A stretch of DNA of 64,000 nt from Nitrospira defluvii (GCF_905220995.1 NZ_CAJNBJ010000001.1:620001-684000), one strand, 5' to 3'; shown: positions 47,158 through 55,644, counted from the first letter of the stretch. Notes: generated by a model not told the origin, from the sequence alone. Numbers and translations are program-made.

Positions 47158-47556
47158 ATGAAAGTCACCAAACTCCTCCACACCCGCCTGCGGGTCAGCG
47201 ACATGGAGCAGACCATCCGTTTCTACCGGGACGTCTTGGGGCTGGAGGTCCTGGAACGGAAAGTCTCTCCTCGCGGATCCCACCTGGCCTTCCTCAAGGT
47301 GCCCAATAGCGAGGAGCTCATCGAACTCTGCAGTTTCCCCGCGAGCGGACCTGTCAGGGTTCAGGAAGATCTCGTCCACCTGGCCTTTGAAGTCGAAAAT
47401 CTGGACGACACGATCCGGAGTTTGCAATCGAAACAGGTGGCGATCACCGACGGGCCTACGCAAACCTCCTCCGGCAGCCGGTTTCTCTTCATCGATGCTC
47501 CCGATGGGTACGAAGTCGAACTCATTGAACGACCGCCCGGCACAGTGCTGGTGTAA
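47158..47556 (+). CDS. VOC-superfamily (glyoxalase-type) metalloenzyme
   Basis: 132 residues, two beta-alpha-beta-beta-beta halves. Likely metal ligands are in the usual places: His in LLHTRLRVSD, Glu in EELIELCSF, His in DLVHLAFEV and Glu in GYEVELIE. The sequence resembles lactoylglutathione lyase and methylmalonyl-CoA epimerase relatives; I cannot tell which substrate it uses. It is followed by a 185-base gap with an inverted repeat and then the DapF-like gene. Confidence 0.88.
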   Translation: MKVTKLLHTRLRVSDMEQTIRFYRDVLGLEVLERKVSPRGSHLAFLKVPNSEELIELCSFPASGPVRVQEDLVHLAFEVENLDDTIRSLQSKQVAITDGPTQTSSGSRFLFIDAPDGYEVELIERPPGTVLV

Positions 47557-47562
47557 GGCGCA

Positions 47563-47724
47563 TCGTTCGTCGCCCGTGAAGCGTCGCTCATCCTTCGACA
47601 GCGAATTATCTACCCCCCTCACCGGCCCCTCCGCGCCGCACTGTCTACGCATGCCGACCCATTGACGAATTCAAATCCGCCCAAGTATTGTTCCTTCGCT
47701 TCAGGTTTCACGATCGACGAACGA
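47563..47724. repeat. Inverted repeat spanning VOC-dapF spacer
   Basis: The 18-base arm at 47563-47580 (TCGTTCGTCGCCCGTGAA) and that at 47707-47724 are complementary at 16 of 18 positions. The left arm starts 7 bases after the VOC stop and the right arm ends 18 bases before the DapF-like ATG. The same TTCACG/ACGA vocabulary occurs at the 3' end of the midA gene (28115-28145). Confidence 0.75.
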
Positions 47725-47742
47725 CGAATAAGGAGAGCGCAG

Positions 47743-48612
47743 ATGAAGAACGGGTTTTTTCGCGGGCACGGACTCGGCAACGACTATGTAGTGATGGATC
47801 CCAAGGAGCTGAGTTTCACACTCACGCCCGGGAAAATCCGCGGCATCTGCGATCGCCATTGGGGTCTGGGCAGCGACGGCATTCTGGCCCTGGCTCCTTC
47901 CAAGAAGGCCGACTTCGGTCTACGCATCTACAACCCGGACGGCAGCGAGGCCGAAAAGTCCGGCAACGGGCTGCGCATCTTCGCCCGCTACCTCCACGCC
48001 ACCGGCAAGACCAAGAAGCGTGCATTCACTGTCGAGACCAAAGGCGGCCTCGTCTCCATCGCGCTGCATGTGGACCGCCATGGGGATGCCGCCGCCGCTA
48101 CCGTCGAGATGGGCCAGGCCACGTTCCGCGCGGCGGCTCTCCCCTGCACCTTGACCATGGACGAGTTGATCCAGGCCCCGATCGAGGCTGCAGGCCGATC
48201 GCTCCGATTCACCGGCGTCAGTGTCGGCAATCCGCATTGTGTGGTCTTCAAAGAGGCCGGCGAATCCTGGACCCGTGAGGACCTGCTGACCTTGGGACCC
48301 GCGCTGGAACATCACCCGTTGTTCCCGAAGCGGACGAACGTGCAATTGGCCGTGCCCACCGGCCCCAAAGAGATTTTCATTCTGATCTGGGAGCGTGGCG
48401 CCGGAGAAACCCAGGCGTCCGGTTCCTCTTCGTGCGCCGCCGCCAGTGCCGCCGTGAAGCTCGGGCTGGTCAAAGGCCCCGTCACGGTCAAGATGCCTGG
48501 CGGAACGCTCAACATCAAAGTCGCCGGCGATTTCAGCCTGACCATGAAAGGACCGGTGGCGGAAGTCGCCCGGGGGGCTCTCAGTCCGTCGTTCGTGCGA
48601 GGACTTCGCTAA
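47743..48612 (+). CDS. dapF: Diaminopimelate epimerase homologue, both catalytic Cys replaced by Ser
   Basis: 289 residues from the ATG at 47743 (AAGGAGA upstream); 27 upstream in-frame residues come from repeat DNA and are excluded. The fold is DapF: GHGLGNDYVVMD at the start, YNPDGSEAEKSGNGLR, VGNPHCVVF, and WERGAGETQASGSSSCAA. In DapF the acid/base pair is Cys in E-x-C-G-N-G and in A-C-G-x-G. Here they are Ser73 (codon TCC at 47959-47961) and Ser226 (TCC at 48418-48420). Both changes are clean codons, not a single read error. The enzyme may have weak or altered racemase/epimerase activity, or another role. Standard DapF makes meso-diaminopimelate for peptidoglycan and lysine. Confidence 0.88.
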   Translation: MKNGFFRGHGLGNDYVVMDPKELSFTLTPGKIRGICDRHWGLGSDGILALAPSKKADFGLRIYNPDGSEAEKSGNGLRIFARYLHATGKTKKRAFTVETKGGLVSIALHVDRHGDAAAATVEMGQATFRAAALPCTLTMDELIQAPIEAAGRSLRFTGVSVGNPHCVVFKEAGESWTREDLLTLGPALEHHPLFPKRTNVQLAVPTGPKEIFILIWERGAGETQASGSSSCAAASAAVKLGLVKGPVTVKMPGGTLNIKVAGDFSLTMKGPVAEVARGALSPSFVRGLR

Positions 48613-48615
48613 GAC

Positions 48616-48734
48616 GCGATCAGCGATCGGCCGGCAGCGTGAACGTAACGTTGCAGAGGATTTGCAGCAGCCATTAGAATTACGTGCGATCTGGGTTGCC
48701 CATGTCCTTCGCCTGACGGCTGAAAGCTGATCGC
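48616..48734. repeat. Inverted repeat spanning dapF-uvrC spacer
   Basis: GCGATCAGC (48616-48624) is the exact complement of GCTGATCGC (48726-48734), and the similarity extends inward with mismatches. The left arm starts 3 bases after the dapF stop and the right arm ends 2 bases before the uvrC ATG, so the element fills the gap. Confidence 0.75.
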
Positions 48735-48736
48735 TC

Positions 48737-50551
48737 ATGGCTGATACCCGCGACACCCTCCAATCAAAGCTTGACCATCTCCCCGACCAACCGGGTTGTT
48801 ATCTCTTTCGAAACGCGAAGAAAGAGATCTTGTATGTCGGCAAAGCCGCCGTGCTGGCCGACCGTGTGCGTTCATATTTCCAGAAAGGCAGCGACCAGAC
48901 ACCCAAGACCAGCCTGCTCGTCAGCGAAATCACCGACCTCGAAACCATTGTCACCCGCTCCGAGTTGGAGGCGCTGATCCTCGAAAGCAATCTGATCAAG
49001 CGCCACCGCCCGCGCTTCAATATCGTCCTGCGCGACGACAAGCAGTACCCCTACCTGCGATTACCGATCAAGGAAGCCTTCCCTCGCCTCTCCATCGTCC
49101 GGCGCGTACAAAAGGATGGCGCCCTCTACTATGGCCCCTACACGCCGGCCGGAGCGCTTCGCGAAACCCTGAAGGTCATCCGCAAGGCCTTTCCACTCGC
49201 CACCTGTGAAATCGAGATCGACGGTAAGGCCGATCGAGCCTGTATCGAGTTTGAAATCAAACGGTGCATGGCTCCCTGCACCGGCAATCAGTCGAGAGAC
49301 GACTATCACCTGATCGTCAAACAAGTGCGCCAGTTTCTGGAAGGCCGCGACCGCGAACTGCTGGACGGGCTGCGGCAGACCATGGAATCTGCGGCAGACC
49401 GGGAAGAATTCGAAGAGGCGGCCCGGATACGGGACCGACTGTTCAGCGTCGAGCGCACGCTGGAAAAGCAACGCATTACCCAGGTCAGCACGACCGACCA
49501 GGATGTGGTCGGGCTGGCCCGCCAAGGCACGGCAGCTGACCTGCAACTGCTCTTCGTGCGAGGCGGCCTCTTGATCGGGCGAAAGGATTTCTTCTGGCCC
49601 CAGTCCGCCGATTCGAGCGATGAGGAACTCGTGCGCTCCGCGATCGAGCAGTTCTACAACAAGGAAGGGCAACCGCCGAAGGAACTGTTGGTGCCGACCG
49701 ACCTTTCCGATGCGCCCCTCATCGAACAATGGTTGAGCGACAAGCGTGGCGATGCCATTCGTCTCCTCGCACCCGAACGAGGCACCAAGCACCAGTTGGT
49801 GTTGCTCGCTGAGGAAAACGCCGCGGCCGCCATAACCGACCATCTCCGCAACGAGGCCCTGGACCGTCAGGCCACGGCAGAACTGAAACGCCTGCTTCGC
49901 CTGGACATCGCCCCCCGCCGCATCGAGGGCTTCGACATTTCCAATATCATGGGGAATCAGTCCGTCGCGTCACTCGTGGTCTGGGAAGACGGGCAGGCCA
50001 AGAAGGCCGACTACCGGAAGTTTCGCATTCAGACGGTGGAGGGGGCCAACGATTTTGCCAGCATGCAGGAGGCCGTGATGCGGCGATACGGGGCCACGGA
50101 GGATCTCGCCCGTCCGGATCTCGTCTTGATCGACGGCGGACTCGGCCAGCTGAGCGCCGCCATCGAAGGATTGAAGCAGGTCGGGCAGGAGCAGATTCCA
50201 ATCATCGGCCTCGCCAAGGCTCGCGGTGAGAAAGAGGAGCGTATCTTTCTCCCTGGCCGAAAAAATCCGATCGTCCTCCGCCCGACCTCTCCCGCGACCC
50301 ACCTCGTGCAGCGGATTCGCGACGAAGCCCATCGATTCGCCGTCACGTATCACCGCAATCTGCGGGGCAAAGCGCTGCTCTCGTCCGAACTTGACCAGAT
50401 CGCCGGCATCGGCAAAATCCGCAGGAGGCGGCTCCTCAAGCAATTCGGCAGCCTCCAACACATCGCCGCCGCCACCGATGAACAACTCAAGACCGCCGGG
50501 CTCGATCCGGCCACCATCGCCGCACTACGTACCGCCCTCACCCCCGCATAA
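48737..50551 (+). CDS. uvrC: UvrABC excinuclease subunit C
   Basis: 604 residues, full length. UvrC makes both incisions in nucleotide excision repair. The N-terminal GIY-YIG nuclease is seen as DQPGCYLFRNAKKEILYVGK with the Arg/Glu region after it. A UVR motif (about residues 205-240) binds UvrB. The C-terminal RNase H-like nuclease part has IEGFDISNIMGNQSVASLVV and LVLIDGGLGQLSAA. Two helix-hairpin-helix units end the protein (LDQIAGIGKIRRRRLLKQFG). No odd features. Confidence 0.97.
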   Translation: MADTRDTLQSKLDHLPDQPGCYLFRNAKKEILYVGKAAVLADRVRSYFQKGSDQTPKTSLLVSEITDLETIVTRSELEALILESNLIKRHRPRFNIVLRDDKQYPYLRLPIKEAFPRLSIVRRVQKDGALYYGPYTPAGALRETLKVIRKAFPLATCEIEIDGKADRACIEFEIKRCMAPCTGNQSRDDYHLIVKQVRQFLEGRDRELLDGLRQTMESAADREEFEEAARIRDRLFSVERTLEKQRITQVSTTDQDVVGLARQGTAADLQLLFVRGGLLIGRKDFFWPQSADSSDEELVRSAIEQFYNKEGQPPKELLVPTDLSDAPLIEQWLSDKRGDAIRLLAPERGTKHQLVLLAEENAAAAITDHLRNEALDRQATAELKRLLRLDIAPRRIEGFDISNIMGNQSVASLVVWEDGQAKKADYRKFRIQTVEGANDFASMQEAVMRRYGATEDLARPDLVLIDGGLGQLSAAIEGLKQVGQEQIPIIGLAKARGEKEERIFLPGRKNPIVLRPTSPATHLVQRIRDEAHRFAVTYHRNLRGKALLSSELDQIAGIGKIRRRRLLKQFGSLQHIAAATDEQLKTAGLDPATIAALRTALTPA

Positions 50552-50664
50552 CACTCACACGTGCCGGCTCCCCTGTATGCGGTTCGATACACCCGTATCT
50601 GAATAGGTACGCTGACGCGGCTTGACCACGTGTGTGTCGATCTGAGGCACGCTGATTTTTCCCC

Positions 50665-50693
50665 TTGCACGACAGGCGTTTCATCGCTAGGCT
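50665..50693 (+). promoter_or_regulatory. Candidate promoter of lipoprotein gene set
   Basis: TTGCAC (50665-50670), 17 bases, then TAGGCT (50688-50693). The -35 is good and the spacing ideal, but the -10 is weak, as expected for a promoter that needs an activator. A palindrome lies just downstream. Confidence 0.35.
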
Positions 50694-50709
50694 GTGGCCT
50701 CGTCACTCC

Positions 50710-50728
50710 CTACGTATCAGGTACGTAG
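50710..50728. promoter_or_regulatory. 19-base palindrome upstream of lipoprotein gene set
   Basis: CTACGTA-TCAGG-TACGTAG has perfect 7-base arms around 5 bases. It sits 55 bases before the first gene and about 17 bases past the candidate promoter, a position fitting an operator or 5' leader hairpin. Size and symmetry resemble sites of dimeric helix-turn-helix regulators. Confidence 0.5.
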
Positions 50729-50782
50729 ATTGCCTCTCCCGACGATAGTTCCGTTCTTTTACGCTTACCAGGAGGCATCCCG

Positions 50783-51415
50783 ATGAGGATGTTGCCCATC
50801 GTCGGCCTACTGACGTTCGTGCTGCTGGCCGCCTGCGCGACCCCGCCGGAAGTCAAACAGGCACTCGCGGCCAAAGACCAGGCCTATGCCGAGAATGAGC
50901 GGCTCATGCAGCAGTATCGTGAACTGGTGAGTAACATCACCGCACGGCACCTGCAGTGGTATCGATTTGTCCAGACACGCCTCAAACTGGATTTGGCCCT
51001 GCAATGGGCGACGACCAATCCTCGATTACCGGATGTCCCGGAAGCTGCAATGGCCGAAGACGATGCGGCCCAGCTTGGGCCCGACGTGCTACGGGTCATC
51101 AATCTGATCCGTCTGAAGTCTCTCCCTGAGCGCAAAGGGCAGAACGGCCAAACCCTGTTTGTGGCCGGGGCCGGTGAGATGAGCAACCTTGTCCAGCAGC
51201 TGCCGGAGTTGATCGCCCGGATTGAGCAGCGCGTCGCTGCTGATGCCAACGCGCCTCAGGCCGTGGACCTGACTGCGTTCGATCACTATCGAACCAATGT
51301 CGACGCGCTCCGCCGTATCAACGGCCTGATCAAGCAGTACTTGAACATCGACGTCACACTGAGCCAAACCGAGACCCAATCCCTGGCGGAGGCAGTGCGG
51401 ACGGTGCACCGATGA
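50783..51415 (+). CDS. Lipoprotein of unknown function, helical
   Basis: 210 residues. The signal MRMLPIVGLLTFVLLAAC ends in a lipobox (LAAC), so Cys18 is lipidated. AGGAGG stands 7 bases before the ATG. The mature protein is predicted almost all helical (QALAAKDQAYAENERLMQQY; ELIARIEQRVAADANAPQAV; NGLIKQYLNIDVTLSQTETQ), with heptad-like spacing in the first part. I recognise no family. It begins a co-directional set of five genes with small gaps or overlaps, so the products probably work together at the envelope. Confidence 0.78.
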   Translation: MRMLPIVGLLTFVLLAACATPPEVKQALAAKDQAYAENERLMQQYRELVSNITARHLQWYRFVQTRLKLDLALQWATTNPRLPDVPEAAMAEDDAAQLGPDVLRVINLIRLKSLPERKGQNGQTLFVAGAGEMSNLVQQLPELIARIEQRVAADANAPQAVDLTAFDHYRTNVDALRRINGLIKQYLNIDVTLSQTETQSLAEAVRTVHR

Positions 51416-51450
51416 CACCCATCGAGATTGCTCGCCGGAAGGAGTCCTCT

Positions 51451-52161
51451 ATGGTCAGCCGAGGCGTGATGCGGCTATCGATCGCTCTTTCGTTGCTCAT
51501 GACGACCGCCTGCCATTCGATTCATAGCAGTTCGGTTCGGGACCTCGTGCAGCTGGAAGGCAGCAAGATCGACGCCGCGCAAACGAATATTGATCTCTTT
51601 CAGAAAGAAACCGAGGCGCGCATCAAGAACCTCGAACAGGCCCGTGCGGAACTGCACGAAGCCTTCAAGTCCCTCCACATGCAGGAAACGAAACACCGCT
51701 TCGCCCTGGCGGCCTTCCGGAACCTGACTAACAGAAAGGGAGATGCCGCCTATGCGGCCGCGTACCTCACCGGCCTCATTTACATGGAGGATGTGCGGGG
51801 ACTTGAGAAAGCGGTTTGGGATCAATTTGAGCAAGACTTCTGCGGTTTGCGTGACACGGCCAACGCCCTCAATGATTCGTGGAAACACACCGCCACACTC
51901 CATGCCCAGATACATCACTTTGCCCAGAAATCGGCGTTGGCGTCCGTCGATCCGGAATTCGTCACCGCCATTCTCAACCAGGTGCCGAATCGATCAGAGC
52001 AGATCATGGACGTGGTGAACCATTCGCGCACGGTGAATGACGCATTGGAAGAAGTGGTGGGAGCTAGAATCCTGCGCATCGGAGGCCTTGATCGCGCCCA
52101 GCGATACACCGCCGACCTGGTGGAATTGCTCGACCGACTCAAGAAGGATGATGGACAGTAA
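51451..52161 (+). CDS. Lipoprotein of unknown function, coiled-coil
   Basis: 236 residues from the ATG at 51451 (AAGGAG 7 bases upstream). A longer frame from 51412 lacks this signal and would overlap the previous gene. The signal peptide ends in a lipobox-like MTTAC (Cys21). A predicted coiled coil follows (LEGSKIDAAQTNIDLFQKET, ARIKNLEQARAELHEAFKSL), then more helices up to YTADLVELLDRLKKD. No recognisable domain. Together with its neighbours it looks like a helical scaffold on the outer or inner membrane. Confidence 0.76.
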   Translation: MVSRGVMRLSIALSLLMTTACHSIHSSSVRDLVQLEGSKIDAAQTNIDLFQKETEARIKNLEQARAELHEAFKSLHMQETKHRFALAAFRNLTNRKGDAAYAAAYLTGLIYMEDVRGLEKAVWDQFEQDFCGLRDTANALNDSWKHTATLHAQIHHFAQKSALASVDPEFVTAILNQVPNRSEQIMDVVNHSRTVNDALEEVVGARILRIGGLDRAQRYTADLVELLDRLKKDDGQ

Positions 52162-52172
52162 CGGAGGACGCT

Positions 52173-52694
52173 ATGAACCGCAGCTTCGAGGGAGTGGTCA
52201 CCTTCCTCCGCGACAACGATAGTGTGTTGAAACAGTTGATGGAAACGGCTGAGACCGCCACCCATGAGATCGGACAACTAGCCACCCGAGTCGACCACGC
52301 GCGGGAAGAAGCCCAGGCGTTGCTTGATCAACTCGGTACGGTGCAGTTCAGTGTCGGGCGGCAGGATGAGACGAAGGTCAAACAAACTGCACTGTTGGAT
52401 GCTGTCGCCGCTCTACGGAAGAAGTTTGAAACGTACAGGAACGACCCGCTGCGACGAGGCATTTACGCGGCGGAAATTTCCAATCTGTACTTGCAATTGG
52501 CCAACACATTCAACAACGACACCGTCTCGCAACTCGTCCCCTTTGCCCAGGACGAGATCGATGGCTACAAGGACTTGATGAGAAAGGCCGTCCTGGACAC
52601 CGAATCCCGGCAGAGGCGTGCCGCCGTGCTCAAAGCCGGGGTTCAGATTTCACGTCTGGCACTAGGCCTGGCCAGCAAACTGGCGATGGCCTAA
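52173..52694 (+). CDS. Helical cytoplasmic protein of unknown function
   Basis: 173 residues without a signal peptide or membrane segment. It is predicted all-helical, with a coiled-coil-like part (LMETAETATHEIGQLATRVD, HAREEAQALLDQLGTVQFSV). A Lys/Arg-rich C-terminal helix ends LALGLASKLAMA, which could be weakly membrane-active. The gap to the preceding gene is only 11 bases. Function unknown. As the only apparently non-exported member of the set, it may bind the others from the inside or be exported without a classical signal. Confidence 0.7.
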   Translation: MNRSFEGVVTFLRDNDSVLKQLMETAETATHEIGQLATRVDHAREEAQALLDQLGTVQFSVGRQDETKVKQTALLDAVAALRKKFETYRNDPLRRGIYAAEISNLYLQLANTFNNDTVSQLVPFAQDEIDGYKDLMRKAVLDTESRQRRAAVLKAGVQISRLALGLASKLAMA

Positions 52695-52714
52695 CTCAAA
52701 GGGGAGTAAAGCCC

Positions 52715-53485
52715 GTGATGTGGAAATCGGTCGGCGTCATCGTGATGCTCTTCTGTGTCGGCTGCAGCCTTGACGCATCGTCGCGCGGCCCGTTCGGACC
52801 TGAGGATCCGGAGACGGCCATTCCAAAACGCCCGCTGCCCGCACAGGTCCCGACAAGACATATTCTGGAGTTCACGGCCGATGAATCCCCCGAGCATGTG
52901 AAACCCAAAATGGCCGGAACCGTCACGGATGCCGCCGTGATTCGATCAGCCGGCCCCATCATGCAGTTATCGGCGGCCGAAATTGCCTCACTGAAGAAAG
53001 CCGCTGAAGCCGATCCCCGCGTCCAGACCCTTCTGGGCGCGCGATGGGGATTTATCGATGCGGATCCCTCGCCGCCCAAGAGCAAGGTGTCGTTTGGTTG
53101 CTGTCGGGCAAGCGCACGATTCGCCAGACTCATGTACTTTAGCTATAGCCATAACGTCGCGGTCGACGTACGCATGAAAGACGGTTCCGTCCTACAGGCC
53201 GCCCGAGCCGAAGAATATCTGCCGCCGGAGGGACCGCAGGACGTGGCGCGAGGAATCGAGCTGGCGCGCGCCGACCCACGCCTCGCCGGCAAGGTACAAG
53301 ACCTGCGTGGCCATGGGCTGTTGATGCAGCCGGATCGCGGATTCTTCAGAAATGATCCGGGCTATGGGCACCGTGTCATTTGGATCACCTTCTCGCAGGG
53401 TGTGGGAGGAGACCCCAAGTACTGGGCACAGGTCGACCTCACGGATGACCGTGTCCTGGATGCGGGCGAAGAGCCGCCTCGTTAA
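52715..53485 (+). CDS. Lipoprotein with copper-amine-oxidase N-terminal-like domain (tentative)
   Basis: 256 residues from a GTG at 52715, with a second ATG right after it. The signal ends in CVGC (Cys17), a lipobox. The mature part contains LSAAEIASLKKAAEADPRVQ, YFSYSHNVAVDVRMKDGSVL, LPPEGPQDVARGIELARADP and YWAQVDLTDDRVLDAGEEPP. This order and style recall the small N2/N3 domains that precede the catalytic domain in copper amine oxidases. The next gene encodes a catalytic-domain-like protein without these domains. I therefore suggest, as inference, a split enzyme. Two neighbouring Cys (GCCRAS) could bind metal. Confidence 0.62.
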   Translation: MMWKSVGVIVMLFCVGCSLDASSRGPFGPEDPETAIPKRPLPAQVPTRHILEFTADESPEHVKPKMAGTVTDAAVIRSAGPIMQLSAAEIASLKKAAEADPRVQTLLGARWGFIDADPSPPKSKVSFGCCRASARFARLMYFSYSHNVAVDVRMKDGSVLQAARAEEYLPPEGPQDVARGIELARADPRLAGKVQDLRGHGLLMQPDRGFFRNDPGYGHRVIWITFSQGVGGDPKYWAQVDLTDDRVLDAGEEPPR

Positions 53486-53615
53486 CGATCTGCACGGATG
53501 CGAACAAAACCGGGCGACCAGGTGATGGGCGAGGACACAAGGGCTGGAACTGTCACCAATGCGCAACCTCTCGCGCCGCCGCCCGGCAAGGGGTGAAGGG
53601 ATGAAAGGAGAGCGG

Positions 53616-54596
53616 ATGAACGCAGTTCTGACCGGCATCCTGCTATTGTGTAGCTTGCTGGCGTTGCCGCTTCCTGGTGTGGCCGACTCCTCCGCAGAGC
53701 ATATGGACTGGGGACGCTGGAGCTTTGACTATGAAGTTCGAGACAATACCGGTCTGGCCCTCCGAAACGTGACCTATGACGGAGCACTCGTCCTCGGCAA
53801 AGCCAGCATGCCGGTCCTGCGCGTCAAATACGTGAAAGAGCGCATCTGGTGGAATCCCTTCACCTGGTTTGGGTCTCGCGCCGACAGCGGCCGCTGCGGC
53901 CCCTTCCAAGATCGACTGCGATGGCAGGACCTGGTCCCTATCGTGAATTGCGGCAACAACAAGGTGTGCGTCGAGAGCTCGACATTGCACGGCACAAAAT
54001 GGTTGGAGCTGGGCATCTATGCCCGGATCGGTGAGTACCACATTTACCAATCCTGGCATCTCTCCGCCGACGGCGAACTCCGGCCGGTCGTCCAAAGCCG
54101 TGGCCTCTCCTGCAATACCGACCATATCCACCACCCCTACTGGCGTTTCGACTTCGATATCGACGGCAACGGGATGGACCAGGTCTTTGTGCATGACGAC
54201 GGGGGCACCGACCGGGGCTGGGGGCCCGGATGGAAGAAGTATACAAACGAACGCAATGATGTGAAGGTTAAGGCCACCCATCGGACCTGGTTCATCCGTG
54301 ACCAACTGACCGGGCACGGCGCCTGGCTTCTCCCCGGGGACGGGTACGCTCCTCTCAAAGACGACGGCGAGCGGGACGCGTTCGCCGACCATGACGTGGC
54401 CATCCGGCGCGCCGATCCTGATGAAGACCTTCCCTGGGTGTTTGGAGCACGCGGGCAACTCGGCTATGACGAGGATAACCAGAGCGTCCAGGAACAGGAC
54501 GTGGTGGTGTGGTACGTGGCGCATCTCCCTCACATGGCCGCCCTTGGTCCGACGAAGTGGCTGACGCTGGGACCGACCTTGAAAGTCCAACGCTAA
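53616..54596 (+). CDS. Secreted copper-amine-oxidase catalytic-domain-like protein
   Basis: 326 residues from the ATG at 53616 (AAAGGAG upstream). A signal peptide (VLTGILLLCSLLALPLPGVA) is followed by a region matching the amine-oxidase core in order: LALRNVTYDGALVL, IYARIGEYHIYQSWHLSADG, DHIHHPYWRFDFDIDG, ERDAFADHDVAIRRADPDED, and DVVVWYVAHLPHM. The three copper His would be H170 and H172 (H-I-H) and H303 (A-H-L-P). The cofactor Tyr region normally N-Y-D/E reads E-Y-H, with Tyr141 kept. The protein is about half the usual 650 residues because N-terminal domains are missing and spacings are shorter. Four Cys (94, 112, 118, 166) may form disulfides. Activity is uncertain. Confidence 0.72.
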   Translation: MNAVLTGILLLCSLLALPLPGVADSSAEHMDWGRWSFDYEVRDNTGLALRNVTYDGALVLGKASMPVLRVKYVKERIWWNPFTWFGSRADSGRCGPFQDRLRWQDLVPIVNCGNNKVCVESSTLHGTKWLELGIYARIGEYHIYQSWHLSADGELRPVVQSRGLSCNTDHIHHPYWRFDFDIDGNGMDQVFVHDDGGTDRGWGPGWKKYTNERNDVKVKATHRTWFIRDQLTGHGAWLLPGDGYAPLKDDGERDAFADHDVAIRRADPDEDLPWVFGARGQLGYDEDNQSVQEQDVVVWYVAHLPHMAALGPTKWLTLGPTLKVQR

Positions 54597-54658
54597 TCGC
54601 TGCCCCCCCCGACCCACTCGCCCCTACTCGCCATCGCTCAGACGCCTCCTCTTCCCCG

Positions 54659-54688
54659 TTGCTGTTCATACCCTAGGCACTCTATACT
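54659..54688 (+). promoter_or_regulatory. Candidate promoter of luxR-type gene
   Basis: TTGCTG (54659-54664), an 18-base spacer and TATACT (54683-54688) form a sigma-70-like promoter about 160 bases before the regulator's ATG. The stretch around it (CCTAGGCAC...GGTGC) is partly symmetrical and could be an operator. A C-rich run lies upstream at 54602-54611. Confidence 0.5.
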
Positions 54689-54846
54689 AGGTGCAGGTTG
54701 CCCTAGATCCCGATCATTCGGTGACGGTACAATCAGCCGTTTCCACAATGATACAGTTGCCTCAACATGGACCAGATCCGAACTTCTGAGCGCGACGGTA
54801 CCCATCTTTCTGCGGCGGCGGGGCGCGCGCGGCGGAGCACAGTGGC

Positions 54847-55644
54847 ATGAATCAGCCGGGATTTTCCGCAAAGGAATTCCAACGACTCGGCGAAATCATG
54901 CATGACGCTCGCTCCGTCAATCGAAGCGAAGGCGTGTGGAAACTCGTATCGGCCCTCCAGCAGGTGGTTCCATATGAGTTTTCCGGATGTGGAGGCGTCG
55001 ACCTGCTCCGCGGCGTTGATCCCGCGCTCGGACATTCCACCTATCCCAAAGAATTCTGCCAACTCTATATGGGTCAGGGATTGGCGGCAGACCCCGCCGT
55101 GTACCGGTTGATCACGTCCGGCCAGTCCGTCACCTCCAGCGCCGACGAGCCGGCCTCTTCCGAGCCGAAAGACGTCACATCGCTTAAACTGGATTTCGGC
55201 ATTAAGACCTGTCTCTCAGCCGGTGTGCGCGGAGAGCATGGCACCTGCTCCTACTTTGCCTTCAGCAACTTCGATGCAAAACAGACCGACAAACTGCGCC
55301 TCCTGCTCGATATTCTCACCCCGCATTTTCACTTAAGTTACATGCGGTGCACTTCGACATGGAAGCCCGAGCGACCGACGCAACCGATCACCCTCTTGAG
55401 CAAACGGGAAGAGGAGATTCTCCGCTGGGTCGCGGCAGGCAAGACCAATTGGGAAATTTCGGTCATTCTCAAAGTCAGTTTGAATACCGTGAAGTTCCAC
55501 CTCAAGAATATTTTCCAGAAAATCGGAGTCGAAAACCGGTGGAGCGCCATCGCCTACTGGCAGACCGGTGAGCAACATCGACTCGTGTCTCCTTCACCTC
55601 CCAGTGACGATCGTCCACCTTCCGATCCCAACCGCGCGGGTTAA
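54847..55644 (+). CDS. LuxR-family transcriptional regulator with ligand-binding-like N-terminal domain
   Basis: 265 residues. The C-terminal LuxR helix-turn-helix is clear (about residues 180-245: LSKREEEILRWVAAGKTNWE, SVILKVSLNTVKFHLKNIFQ, KIGVENRWSAIAYW). The N-terminal 170 residues have the layout of an autoinducer-binding or GAF-like domain (KLVSALQQVVPYEFSGCGGV, EFCQLYMGQGLAADPAVYRL, SLKLDFGIKTCLSAGVRGEH). It recalls the EpsA-type regulators linked with exopolysaccharide gene clusters; that identification is a guess. It is followed by nitroreductase-like and ketoacyl-synthase genes that may make or respond to its ligand. Confidence 0.86.
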   Translation: MNQPGFSAKEFQRLGEIMHDARSVNRSEGVWKLVSALQQVVPYEFSGCGGVDLLRGVDPALGHSTYPKEFCQLYMGQGLAADPAVYRLITSGQSVTSSADEPASSEPKDVTSLKLDFGIKTCLSAGVRGEHGTCSYFAFSNFDAKQTDKLRLLLDILTPHFHLSYMRCTSTWKPERPTQPITLLSKREEEILRWVAAGKTNWEISVILKVSLNTVKFHLKNIFQKIGVENRWSAIAYWQTGEQHRLVSPSPPSDDRPPSDPNRAG

